From: Incurvaria masculella | Lineage: Eukaryota; Arthropoda; Insecta; Lepidoptera; Incurvariidae | DNA length: 64,000 nt | Direction: 5' to 3' | NCBI GenBank assembly: GCA_946894095.1 | Contig: OX335649.1 | Span: forward strand, 19,734,001-19,798,000 | Shown here: positions 53,666 through 63,878 of the stretch, piece by piece | How the letters are laid out: every line of letters begins with the position of its first letter | Position numbering within the stretch: the stretch's first letter is position 1 | Notes under the pieces: generated by a model | What the model saw: only the letters and a program-made list of their open reading frames with translations | The model's database searches: none | Told to the model about the DNA's origin: nothing | Program-made: the position numbers and the translations under genes

Positions 53666-54939
53666 TACAATAATAGGTTATTTTATGCACTCATCAAAAT
53701 TCAACGGGCTGTTTTTCTCCGACGTCGCTCATATACACGGTGTAAAACAAGTTCGCGACATTCCCGAAAGGGGGTTATTTTGGGTCGCATACTGATTCCG
53801 AAAACAAAGGATTTTACTTGTTTTGAGCTTTTGTTTTAAAATTTTCGATTTCTAATACTAGTATGAAAACATAGTATTTCGTAATAGGAATGGCACTGCA
53901 TTCATAAAAAGTTCTAAAGTAGGACATTTTTTAAAATAAATGTGAAAATTTACATTCGGATCGACGCGATACAATTGGAGGCGGCGCGCAGTCAGCTGCG
54001 AGACAGCAAACGCGTGACCTTGGCAGTGGCGCGTACACATGGCGTGCTTACACCATTCCGAAGGGAAATTGTCGCTGAGGTAAAAGTTTGGATTAAATCT
54101 GCCATTTTTTTTTACTGTTTTAGATTTAATTTTTAAATACCACGAAATGATCAGTATACGAAATAGTTAAATAATCGGTATTAAAATAGTACTGTCGCGA
54201 AAAAAATTTACACCGTGTATAACCCCACTGATCACCCCCAGGTATGTTAGGGTGAAATTAAGTAGCCTAAAACTAATGTGACGATTGAAGGTATAGGTCG
54301 CTGTGAACTCTGTGAACAGATTCACAGAAAGACATACGTTGGATTATGTCAAATAATAGACGGAAATATAGACTTCTACAGGGTTTACTTTTTTGGAAAG
54401 CGCTGCTGGGCATTTTTATGGGTGTTCATCCTAAAAATTTCAACGAAATCCGTTCAGTATATCCCGAAATATTGCAACGAATTTCTTCGAAATGTTTTAA
54501 CATAAACATAAAAATAGAGCGCATCTTTCCCTAAATGACAAACAAGTTTTACTCGTCTCGCACGCTCCCTAATGGCGTAAAAATATTTTTAACGCAATTT
54601 TTTTTTGTTTGTTTTTTTAAATGCGTTTCACGTCATATGTATAGGCTACGTGGTTCAAAAAAAAACTGGCAGCCCTTTTTTTTTAATTTATTTTCGATTC
54701 AAACAGTCACACATACAAATTATCAAATAAAATCTATCAAACTTAGACCTGTAGATCCGACAAAATTAACTAAATTAATTAAATTTCCACCCCGTGTTAC
54801 GTAAGTGCCAAGTATAGGCTCTCACGGATAATCTGTATGTGATTTGATGATCTGTAAAATTTCCAGTTTTCTACCTCAAAAGAAACCTCCGTTATTCCTT
54901 TTTTTTTAATCCAACCAGATACGCCACGAACTCGAAACG
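53666..54939. other. 1.3 kb without a recognised gene
   Basis: AT-rich unassigned sequence. 53954-54060 is slightly GC-richer. Frames at 54278-54534 and 54535-54804 are AT-driven. Confidence 0.35.
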
Positions 54940-55135
54940 AGCCTGATTCAATCTTCGGCCGATGCCAATCTATTAAATGACGCGAACCGAGATGAAGCGA
55001 TGCAGCCGCGCGCCGCGACGGTGTTATGATTAATCGCATCGCGAGTAATTAATTTCGCGTTGACAGGACGCGAAGAGGTGTTCCCCGCGCCGCGCGCCGG
55101 CGGCGTCGGCGTCGCGTGCATCGAGCACAAATACC
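54940..55135. other. GC-rich block with homeodomain-type cores
   Basis: A CpG-rich unique-looking segment with GATTAATCGCATCGCGAGTA + ATTAATTTCGCG (TAAT-type cores) and CGCGCCGCGCGCCGGCGGCG. Possible conserved non-coding element; no coding support. Confidence 0.25.
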
Positions 55136-55187
55136 ATATGATTACTGCGTAGACATAAATGTCTAATACGACCTCTATCACATCCAT

Positions 55188-55470
55188 TTTTAGGGTTCCG
55201 TACCCAAAGAGCGCCGATGGAACCCTATTATTAAGCCCCCGCTGTCCGTCCGCAATAGGGCTGAATCTCGTGAACAGTAATAGGTAGGCAGCTGAACTTT
55301 TCACAGAGTGTGTATTTATTTTGCCGCTAAAATAACAAATAGATAAAATAAAAAAAAAATAGAAAAAATTAAGGGAGGGACAAAAAACCTGATTTTTTAT
55401 GTTAAATCTTGTACGATGGTACGGAACCCTTCCCGTGCGAGTCCGACTCTCACTTGGCCGGTTTTTTTTT
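55188..55470 (-). mobile_element. Repeat family E, inverted copy
   Basis: TTTTAGGGTTCCGTACCCAAA to CTCTCACTTGGCCGGTTTT; the tetranucleotide tract is nearly lost (CTGTCCGTCCG). Confidence 0.78.
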
Positions 55471-55550
55471 TCACAAAATGGATATGACAGATATGGATCC
55501 GTTTTGTTTGTACTACTCCAACTACTGAGTTATTTGCAGCACATAGATTT

Positions 55551-55898
55551 TTTGCGGAGGGACTTGCCTTGCATTCCAGAGGTCTGGGTTCGAATTCCCG
55601 CCCCGTCCATGCACCACTTTCTTTCTTTTTCTGAGTCGGATAAGTGCATTCGGTCACGAATGCGAGCTGTTCCATGGTTTTGAATCCATCTAAAACTTTA
55701 CCCCGTCCGGGTTGGTGCCATCGCATTGGATGAAGAGATGGTCGAAACGGCATTGAAATATTGTCCGTGTTTTCCATCCAGTTTAGGTAGCCGATCTGGC
55801 ATGGCACCTAATTCATTCGGGAATGCGGTGTGTTGGGCTTATTTTATGACCGTGGGTGTGGTATTAGCTATCCGTGTCCAGTTACATGTGTAAAAAAA
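55551..55898 (+). mobile_element. tRNA-headed SINE, 5'-truncated, mixed head
   Basis: The head starts inside the tRNA part (GGAGGGACTTGCC..CCAGAGGTCTGGGTTCGAATTCC) with a clear B box. The anticodon-arm region is closer to type 2, while GAGGTCTGGGTTC is as in type 1. Linker and shared body follow, and the tail is TGTGTAAAAAAATG. Confidence 0.72.
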
Positions 55899-56280
55899 TG
55901 TATCATAGCCCTCAAATGGCATCAAAAAAAAAGAACTAAGTATGTTATTTGAGTAGAAGGAAGGATTTTTTTCTTAAAATAAGAATAAAGCTAAGCTCGG
56001 TCGCCCAGGTACATCGAATTGAGCGATTAAGTATGCATTAAGTACAGTAAAAAAAGGCAAATTTATTTCTGTGAAGCATGACCCTTAGGTTACAGGCTCG
56101 TGTCACGTTAAATAAAAATATGTGTCAAGCCAAAATGTGTTATCTCATCTGGTATCGTTATTGGACAAATCCTTTTACTCGGTATGGCTTTTCGATCTAT
56201 TTCAGTGCGATAATTTAGAAATGATCCGTGTCATTCTTGTGCTCAATATAGTTATGTCTTTCTGATAATGTTGGTTTTTG
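55899..56280. other. No gene recognised
   Basis: AT-rich unassigned sequence. Confidence 0.35.
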
Positions 56281-56566
56281 ATAGTTTCAGTTTCAGTTTC
56301 AGTTTCTTTATTTCCTCCATTAGATGTATATTACACACTCGGATTCGTCATTTTTTTTCCTGTCGGTTCGATTACTTCTGGCGAAGAAGAGCCGACAAGA
56401 AACTTCGTCAGGTTGGTCATTGTATTATTATTTTTTCCAGTGATACTTACAAACTAGTTTACAGTGATTGATTGATTACTACTGCTCACAAAGAACATTA
56501 TTATAAGAACATTATATAAATTGGTGAGGAGCAAACTCTTGATTACTATAATGACATCTTATTCTA

Positions 56567-58365
56567 AACGCCAATTCATTCAGAAGTCTGTCAATGAATC
56601 CAATCCTAAGGATTTGTGGAAATTTCTCAACTCATTGGGTTTTGGTAAGAACAAATCCAATGATTTTCCTAATGTAGACCTTGATGCTTTGAATGCTCAT
56701 TTCTCTTCTGCAGCACCACCAGCAGACCCAACTCTCAAAGCAGACACTATAAGACAACTGATTAATAATAAGTTCTCCAACTCTCAACCCTTTGATTTTG
56801 CACAAGTTACTTGCTGTGAGATCAAGAAGATCATTTTATCTATTAAAAGCAAGGCAGTCGGGTATGACGAACTTAGTCGTGACCTTCTAATCCCGATTTT
56901 AGATGAGCTTTTACCCATAATATCTTTTATAACCAACCACTCGCTATCATCAGGATGCTTCCCAGAATGTTGGAAAAGAGCGTATGTCATACCTTTACCC
57001 AAAATTAACAATCCTGTCACTCCCCAAAATTTTCGCCCAATATCAATTCTCCCATTTTTGTCAAAAGTCCTCGAACGTGTAGTACATTCCCAATTATATA
57101 ATTATCTTTCTAATTACTCCCTGTTGAACCCTTTTCAATCTGGTTTTCGCCCTTGTCATAGCACAATCACAGCCCTAGTAAAAGTAACTGAAGATATTCG
57201 TCAAGCTATCGACAACAGGCAACTAACAATCATAACATTATTAGATTTCAGCAATGCTTTTAATACGGTGGATTTTGATATTCTTGAAGCGATATTAGTT
57301 TCCCTTAATATCTCACAGCAAGTACAGCAGTGGTTCAACTCATATCTTCGGAGACGCCAGCAAAAGGTACGTCGGGATACTGAATGCTCATCCTGGTGTG
57401 ATCTTGCCGCTGGTGTACCGCAGGGAGGCGTCCTCTCTCCTCTTCTTTTTTCCATATTTATTAATACACTTTCCAATCATTTACCTTGTTTCTATCATAT
57501 GTACGCCGACGATCTGCAACTCTATAGGCACTTTTCTGTAACTGAAGCTCTTCCCACAATTAATAATGTTAACGAAGACCTAAACGCAGTTCAAAATTGG
57601 ACGAACAGGTTCGGCCTCACAGTGAACCCTATTAAATCCCAAGTTATGATAGTAGGAAGCAGCAAAATGCTAGCTAAAATTAACAAAGAAGAACTTCCCC
57701 CTATTAAATTTAATTGGGTTACTATTCCTTTCACCAAATCAGTTAAAAATCTAGGCGTCGTCATGGATGAATCGCTGTCTTGGGTAAGCCACGTAACTGC
57801 AGTGTGCCGCAAAGTCTATGGAGCCATGCATTTTTTAAAGCGAATAAACCGGTTAATTCCAATTGAAACTAAAATTACGCTTGTACAAACTCTAGTGTTC
57901 TAAATTTTTCAAATTCAAATTCTTGACTATGGTGATGTGTGTAATCTGGACCTGAATGAGGAATTACTAAACAAACTTGACCGCCTGCTTAATTATGGCA
58001 TACGTTTTATTTTTGGGCTGCGTAAATACGACCGCATCACAACCTATAGAGATAAACTTCAATGGGTAAGCATCCGTAGTCGCCGTAATATCCATATACT
58101 TTCTCTTCTATATTTTGTACTCAACAACCCGCTTGCTCCTCCATATCTCAAAGATAGATTTCAGTTCCTGTCCTCTCATGGCCTTTCACTTAGATCTTCG
58201 GACACCCAACTTCTTCTCATTCCATCTCATAGTTCCACCTGTTACACCGACTCCTTCACAATCCATGCAGCTCGCTTGTGGAATGAGTTGCCTTTTGATA
58301 TTAGAAGTTCACAATCCTTGCCAACCTTTAAGAATAGACTGAAATCATTTTATTTGACGCAGTAG
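56567..58365 (+). pseudogene. LINE reverse transcriptase with one in-frame stop
   Basis: The reverse transcriptase reads through from the 5' truncation point to 58365 except for a single TAA at 57901-57903, in the same frame on both sides. Order: SVNESNPKDLWKFLNSLG (linker), NFRPISILPFLSKVLERVV (motif 1), QSGFRPCHSTITAL (2), LLDFSNAFNTVDFDIL (A, first catalytic Asp), GVPQGGVLSPLLFSIFIN (B), MYADDLQLY (C), NPIKSQVMIVG, KNLGVVMDESLSW. After the stop come ILDYGDVCN and the C-terminal RLLNYGIRFIFGLRKYDRIT to FKNRLKSFYL. A start upstream (TTG at 56521) would draw its first ~15 codons from LINE T, so it is not a real start. The catalytic core is intact; the protein is broken only by the stop and by 5' truncation. 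Confidence 0.87.
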
Positions 58366-58841
58366 TGAGTTTGTTTGTTATAATTGTTTTTACTTTTTCC
58401 TTTTATTTCAGTTCAGTTGTCATGTATGAAATAATATATATTTTATATAGTAAGTAGATGTATATGTATTAATTATGTATCATGTAGTATTTATTTATGT
58501 ATATTTTATTTATTTATGTATATTTTATATATTTATGCATATATAGATATGTTTATGTTTATGTTAGTAATAGACTGTATTTTTTTTTATTTATTTGAAT
58601 ACCTTCATTTCGTTAAATATATAGAAAATAAGTAGCTATGCTTAGTTTTAGTTAAGTTTTCATTTACATTGTTCTGTATTAAATAGTTATAAGCGTTGTT
58701 TTTCGTTGCTTACCCTAAGCTGTAAAATTTCCCTATGATAGGGTTGATTGTTAGAAATTGCCTAAGGCAATAAATCCGCCTTTGCTTTGTACTTTGAATG
58801 GATTGCAATAAAGAATATTATTATTATTATTATTATTATTA
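56567..58841 (+). mobile_element. 5'-truncated LINE inserted in LINE T
   Basis: A 2.27-kb insertion. The left junction follows GACATCTTATTCT and the right junction follows a (TTA)n tail (58818-58841), with AATAAA just before the tail. It has lost ORF1 and the endonuclease and retains RT to the 3' UTR. Target duplication is short or absent. The type is CR1/Jockey superfamily by RT motifs (inference). Confidence 0.85.
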
Positions 58842-58942
58842 AATTAATAGGAATTATGATCTAAATTATTCAGGTGTAAAAAGCCATCGTCATTTTTGAT
58901 ACAAGGTAATATCAAATTAAATATAAGTTAGTAAATAAACAA

Positions 58943-59148
58943 ATTCATACTACAATGTAGTACCCATGTCAGAGAAAATAATAATAATAGAAAATAATAA
59001 TAATAAAAAAATAAAAAAAAACACGATACAGAATTGTATCGATTGTCAAGTTGTTAGCTTAAAAAAAAAATTAATAAATTGGTAGTACCGTGTTAGGTAC
59101 CCGGTCAAGTATGTAGTCATCAACTTTAATTTTAAACAAGTTTTCTAT
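58943..59148. other. AT-rich interval with trinucleotide runs
   Basis: (AATAAT)n-like stretches near 58980-59010; probably the 3' UTR of the LINE fragment at 59149-59418 (minus). Confidence 0.4.
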
Positions 59149-59421
59149 CTAATAAGGCTTCCTGGATAGTGTAGTAGCATTTTTTATTAATACTGATTTC
59201 AATTTGCTCTTAAAACATTTATCTCCTAATTTCCTAATCTCATCTGGAATTTTGTTGTATAACCTAATACTATTGCATATAAAACTTTTTGAAAATTTTG
59301 ATGACCTATGCTTAACATTTTGTAAATCCGTTTTATGTCTAGTATCATAGTCATGTACATCAGCATTTAAGGTATTATGGTGCTTATATTTCCTAGCATG
59401 GCAGATATTTTGATACACATA
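59149..59421 (-). pseudogene. LINE RT C-terminal fragment abutting another LINE's tail
   Basis: Minus strand: VYQNICHARKYKHHNTLNAD, then HDYDTRHKTDL, then SKSFICNSIRLYNKIPDEIR and FKSKLKSVLIKNAT. This is the same C-terminal module as 42746-43150. The reading breaks at about 59421 exactly where the (ATT)n tail of the next LINE starts. The rest of this element is not visible beyond 61320. Confidence 0.7.
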
Positions 59422-61320
59422 TAATAATAATAATAATAATAATTTTTATTTCAGGTCATGACCCATATGTTGTTAGTAGACATTACATGGTTAGTACATT
59501 TATAAAGTTGTTAACATGAAGCTATGCCAGAATATAAATATTTCGGCATTGAATTGGCTTATAATACATTTTATTATTTCGTTTTGGCTTTCACTAATGG
59601 TTTTATTAAATGCTGCAATTTTTTGCCTCATAATGGCATTAAAGTCATTAACTCTATTCTCAACGAACATACCAGAAGCGCTACACCGCCAGGGGAGACC
59701 CATGATACAACGAAATGCGTTATTATATTGAACAAGCAGGGTGTTGTACGCTCGTTTCGTGTAGTTCGTCCATAACTGGCATGTGTAGAACGACTGGCAG
59801 TACGCTTTGAATAGAGTTATTTTGACGTCATTGGAACAGTTAGCAAACCTTCTGGCAAGCATATTGCTCTTCATGGCCAGATTCCGACGCTGCCGTTCCA
59901 TGTCCATATCATCGCATAGATTATGCGTTAAAATGTGGCCGAGATATTTAAATGACTTCACGATTTTTAACGGCGTTGAGTCGAGATAGATGTTAGGCAC
60001 ATTTTCCGGACCTCGTCCTGACCTGAATATCATGACTTCTGTTTTTTTAACATTGTATGTGAGGCCATGGTTTTTTGCATATTTTTCACATATTGTTAGA
60101 AGTTTTCGTAAGCCCTTCATCGAGGGGCTCAACAGCACCATGTCGTCTGCATAGCTGATATTATTTAAGCATTTGTTACCTATGTGACAGCCGACACCAG
60201 CATTGCTGAGCCCCTCGATGAGGTCATTGACATAGAGATTAAACAGATCAGGAGAGGTCAGGCCACCCTGTCTTACCCCGCACTTTAAGCTGTACTCATC
60301 AGAGCAGGTGCTGCCCCATCGCACTGCATTAGTTTGGCCCCCGTACCAGTATCTCAACAAACATATCAACTCTTCCGGCACATTCGACGTATACATTTTT
60401 TCCCACAATTTTTCATACTTAATCGTATCAAAAGCGCGACTTAGGTCAAGAAAACATGCATATACGGAGGTTTTTCGTTTCACGTAATAGTTTACAGTAT
60501 GTTTGAGTGATAATATGGCCATGTCAGTCGACAGGCCGGGACGGAAGCCAAATTGGGCACAGTTCAGGTTCATACAACTGTAAAGTATTGGCTGCAACAG
60601 TTTTTCAAAAACTTTTGATACAATTGTGGCCAAGGATATTGGACGGTAATTACTAGTGCTCGATATATCACCTGTTTTGTTTTTTACAATAGGTACAACA
60701 ATCGTCCTCATTAGGTCATCAGGTAAGAAACAATGCCGAATGCATAAATTAAATAAGGTTGACATGAGCCTGAAAAGTTCGTGCCCTCCGTTCTGTAGGT
60801 GCTCAATGCTGAGGCCGTCGTGTCCCGGCGACTTCTCTCTCTTCATAGACTTGACAGCTTTGACTACATCCTCAGGTGTGAAATGAACAGTCACCGGAAT
60901 ATGACAGTCTCTGCCTTGAACGAGCGGAACAGACAGAGTGCTTTCTGCCTTAAATTGGTTCATAAATATGTTCGCAATGGTTTTATGATTTTGTTCACCA
61001 TTTACACTTTCAGGCATACTGGATTTGCAATTTAATTTATTTGTTGCCTTCCAAAATTTGACAAAGTCTTTGTTCATGCGGTGATTGGTGATAATATCCA
61101 TTTTAATTTTGTTTTCATTTTGCTGACACCATTTAAGAATATTTTTAAATTCATTTCGACTGGAACGCATTTCGTTATACAAAATTCCTGATGCGGGTTT
61201 CCCCTGCAGTAGCCACATTTCATATTTCATTCGTGCTACTTTATGCTTATCTTTAATATGATAGTTCCACCCTACCACTGGTTTTCTCTGATCAAATCCA
61301 GTGGTAGATCTGATCAAATT
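59422..61320 (-). mobile_element. 5'-truncated LINE with a long open RT frame
   Basis: A minus-strand element. The 3' end is an (ATT)n tail at 59422-59443, followed on the element side by a short UTR, then an uninterrupted reverse transcriptase frame to about 61317. ORF1 and the endonuclease are absent. The 3' tail sits inside another LINE's coding end. It differs clearly in sequence from the LINEs at 21960 and 56567. Confidence 0.8.
59500..61317 (-). CDS. LINE reverse transcriptase, 605 open codons
   Basis: Open without stops for 605 codons; the first codon is a TTG at the 5' truncation and not a real start. Motifs in order: KREKSPGHDGLSIEHL, STSNYRPISLATIVSKVFE (1), QFGFRPGLSTDMAIL (2), YACFLDLSRAFDTIKYEKL (A, catalytic Asp), CGVRQGGLTSPDLFNLYVND (B), NISYADDMVLLSP (C, catalytic Asp pair), YNVKKTEVMIF, KSFKYLGHILTH (thumb), then a C-terminal domain with YTCQLWTNYTKRAYNTLLVQ, YNNAFRCIMGLP and SASGMF. 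All the RT catalytic residues are present. The group is uncertain (I lean to a Rex1-, Crack- or Proto2-like clade). It lacks the endonuclease. The openness suggests a young insertion. Confidence 0.85.
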   Translation of the reverse strand: MIRSTTGFDQRKPVVGWNYHIKDKHKVARMKYEMWLLQGKPASGILYNEMRSSRNEFKNILKWCQQNENKIKMDIITNHRMNKDFVKFWKATNKLNCKSSMPESVNGEQNHKTIANIFMNQFKAESTLSVPLVQGRDCHIPVTVHFTPEDVVKAVKSMKREKSPGHDGLSIEHLQNGGHELFRLMSTLFNLCIRHCFLPDDLMRTIVVPIVKNKTGDISSTSNYRPISLATIVSKVFEKLLQPILYSCMNLNCAQFGFRPGLSTDMAILSLKHTVNYYVKRKTSVYACFLDLSRAFDTIKYEKLWEKMYTSNVPEELICLLRYWYGGQTNAVRWGSTCSDEYSLKCGVRQGGLTSPDLFNLYVNDLIEGLSNAGVGCHIGNKCLNNISYADDMVLLSPSMKGLRKLLTICEKYAKNHGLTYNVKKTEVMIFRSGRGPENVPNIYLDSTPLKIVKSFKYLGHILTHNLCDDMDMERQRRNLAMKSNMLARRFANCSNDVKITLFKAYCQSFYTCQLWTNYTKRAYNTLLVQYNNAFRCIMGLPWRCSASGMFVENRVNDFNAIMRQKIAAFNKTISESQNEIIKCIISQFNAEIFIFWHSFMLTTL

Positions 61321-61431
61321 TAGATTTATTTCTCAAAAATGACGTTCACAATATTGATTTGATTGAGAATACAGTATTACGGAATTCAAATGAAGGTAAC
61401 TTTGAATTACCCTAACTTAGAAAAACTGGAA
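61321..61431. other. No gene recognised
   Basis: Short AT-rich interval. Confidence 0.35.
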
Positions 61432-61520
61432 ATGAATATCTAATACCACACATACTGTCGTGATATTAGCCTAACACAGCAAATGCGACGCGTTATATTG
61501 CTCGGTTACTTTAACCTGAA
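61432..61520 (-). mobile_element. SINE body scrap
   Basis: AATATCTAATACCACACATA, then GTCGTGATATTAGCCTAACA, then TTATATTGCTCGGTTACTTT, matches the tail half of the shared SINE body; the remainder is missing. Confidence 0.6.
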
Positions 61521-62095
61521 GCCTTATTCTGCTTATTGATAACTGCGCGCGTTATGTTTGTGTTTTGTCAAAACCGCATGTTTCGGCGAAATCGTATTCC
61601 ACTAGCGCAGTTTGCAAAACGCATGCATTGTGTTCGTTATTTTGCCCTTTAGGCGGCGCGCCACTCCATAGACAATAACAAAACGCGTGCGTGAATTAGC
61701 TGAATACCGATTTTTGGAAACCGCACTCAAAACTTAGCGTGTTATGTTTGACCGAAACGTAACTCATATGGAATGGTTTGAAATTGGACAAATAGCAGAA
61801 TCGGGCTTCTGGACGTTCTCGGGATTTGAGCGGGAAAAGTGTCTCACTTTGCTATAACCTCTATTAATTCTGGGACATCTGGGATACATCGCGATCGTCG
61901 ACGTCACGCATGACTGTATCGATTCCAAGGGGCTAAGGAGTTCTCAGCTCAGTCCCACAGATGCGAACAAAATATGAGATAACGAGACGCCACGCACGTG
62001 TGTGTAATAATTTCCCAGGAATTGTTTCACGACTCTTACTCCACCTTTGTTTACAATTCAGAACTTCTTAACTGTGTGTTGAATCCATTACGTTT
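61521..62095. other. No gene recognised
   Basis: Unassigned sequence, not matching the repeat families of the window. Confidence 0.35.
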
Positions 62096-62720
62096 GAAAC
62101 GAATGAGAATTATTTAAATCGAGTCACTAATGGCCGACTTACAGCATCAATTCGAAGGCCTGTCGCCGCGAGATGAAACGCAGCAGGTGCGTGCACAATC
62201 GCTCGCCTCCAAAGTTTATTTGCAGACCGATGTCCGGGTGACCGTGAACTGGCGGAATATTCTCCCGCGCTCCCCGCGCACGATTTATATTCTTGCGAAA
62301 TATTCTATTAATAATAAACAAGCCGCCGACGTCGAATTCTAGCGTGGCGCACGACGTCGTTAGTTTTCAATGAATTGTGAAAACGTGCCGCCGACACGGC
62401 GGAGTGGGCTCCCGAAAGGAACCCTTCCACGCTCGAGCGTGGACTCACGGCATCGGGGCTTTCGGCTGAGATTCCGGCGGCGCGTCGCTCGCCGCAAGCG
62501 GCAACGAATGTGACGCAGTCAAAACAATTCCGACGGGCAATAATGTGATATAACGCCTCGGGTCGTTAGTGTCAAAGTTGAAACTCGAGTGGCGATTCGC
62601 GGACATTTCCATACTCGATATGACGCTCTCGAAATGAACGTGTCCGCGTACCTTTCGGGGCGACTTTGCGTTTTATTACTTGGACGTTAAGGTGCGTTTC
62701 GAGTTCGTTATTGAATCGCA
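62096..62720. other. GC-balanced, single-copy-looking block
   Basis: CpG-containing, outside all repeats. Includes TTATATTCTTGCGAAATATT + CTATTAATAATAAAC and, at 62390-62480, a GC-rich stretch. Short overlapping frames on both strands (62130-62342 +, 62139-62321 -) are not convincing. Candidate conserved non-coding DNA. Confidence 0.27.
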
Positions 62721-63159
62721 GCATTTGATATGGATGACGAGTGAGGCGCGCAGTCGCACAGAATTTTAATTGTGTTCCATTGAGGGGAGCTCGCGCAAGC
62801 GTCTGTATTTTCGAGCAGCATACGTCGGACTTGTTGCTCGCCGTCGCGTCGCGTGTCGGTACGGAGGTTGCCGATTGAGACAACCATTGCTATAGTCGGG
62901 TAATGGATTCATGCGTCTTATTGTTCTGTTTGTGAGATTAATGGGCGCGTCTGATTGATACGTCAGTCGGAATTTGTTCTCACCCTTGTCTGTTGCTTTA
63001 TTGCATTCATTTGTTTCACACATGTGATCATTTAGGAAGAATTACGCCTTTGTGGATGGAACCCATGCAGTGACAGCGTCCGACAGCGTACTCCATTGTA
63101 GCGTATTTACCGACAAAACGTGTATGATTACCATGTAATGAGTATCTACGTTAGCGTAT
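62721..63159. other. No gene recognised
   Basis: Unassigned sequence; frames on the minus strand (62572-62883, 62766-63023) show no domain. Confidence 0.33.
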
Positions 63160-63290
63160 GCTAGAACCTCCCGAGGACGCCAATGGGCTTTCGAACTTTC
63201 ATGGGCATGCGAAAACCATGCTGGCTTGCCCCAGGTGCTTCTGCACACCATGTTTGAAGTACCCCACTTCGTCTATTCCATAGTTTACCG
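63160..63290 (-). pseudogene. LINE family O C-terminal remnant
   Basis: Minus strand, with breaks: YFKHGVQKHLGQA..VFACP, then KFESPLASSG. Same module as 566-725 and 40080-40290. Confidence 0.55.
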
Positions 63291-63495
63291 ACCCAATAGA
63301 CAAATAATCGGTAAATATATACAAAAATATAGGTATATAAGAAGGGTTTTATCGGTCGTTTTATGTCGTTAGTGAATGGATGCCTGTTCCGCGTTGAGCT
63401 ATGTTAAAAAGGGGTCAGAGAGACACAGCTGCAACCGGGTGCTCCAACCAGCATTCTCCATTGTAGAGACGATGGAACAACAACGATTCTGGAGG
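63291..63495. other. No gene recognised
   Basis: Short unassigned interval. Confidence 0.35.
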
Positions 63496-63878
63496 TTTTT
63501 TTTTTTATGTGACTGGACATGGATGGCTAATCTGGTTCTGTCATGGTATTAGCCCAACATACCACATGGGAACTAGGTGCCATGCCAGGACCTTCCTTAT
63601 ATTGCGCGGCTACATTGAACTGGATGGAAAACACGGACAATTTTCATTGCCGCTTCGACCATCGTTCATCCAATGCGATGGTACCAACCCGGGCGGGATT
63701 AACCCTACCACCTAGTAAGTAAGGAAGGGGACCTACAGTTTAACGTGGAATCCGAACCACGGCCAGCCTCTCTCAACGGTCGAATGGTCACCCATCCAAG
63801 ACCAGACCGGACCCAGCGTTGCTTAACTTCGGGGAGCGATCGCCGAAGTGTCGCGCCACTGGGCCACTGAGGCTGACA
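63496..63878 (-). mobile_element. 5S-headed chimeric SINE, near full length
   Basis: Minus strand: head CCTCAGTGGCCCAGTGGCGC, then CGAAGTTAAGCAACGCTGGG and CTTGGATGGGTGACC, GGTTCGGATTCC, the shared body, and a tail ending CATAAAAAAAAAAAA. Differs only slightly from 11828-12214 and 8831-9218, apart from a ~6-bp gap near ..CTAATCTGGTTC... Confidence 0.87.

Larger units (their letters stand above)
56281..58942 (-). mobile_element. LINE family T 3' end, split by a plus-strand LINE
   Basis: The segments 56281-56566 and 58842-58942 together match the uninterrupted T copy at 47520-47905 (reverse complement). The tail is a (TTTCAG)n run on the plus strand at about 56283-56302. The insertion between them is described separately. 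Confidence 0.8.

Noticed and set aside
56521..56566. N-terminal extension of the LINE reverse transcriptase from 56521
   Set aside because: These codons belong to LINE family T on the other side of the insertion junction, and the start would be TTG.
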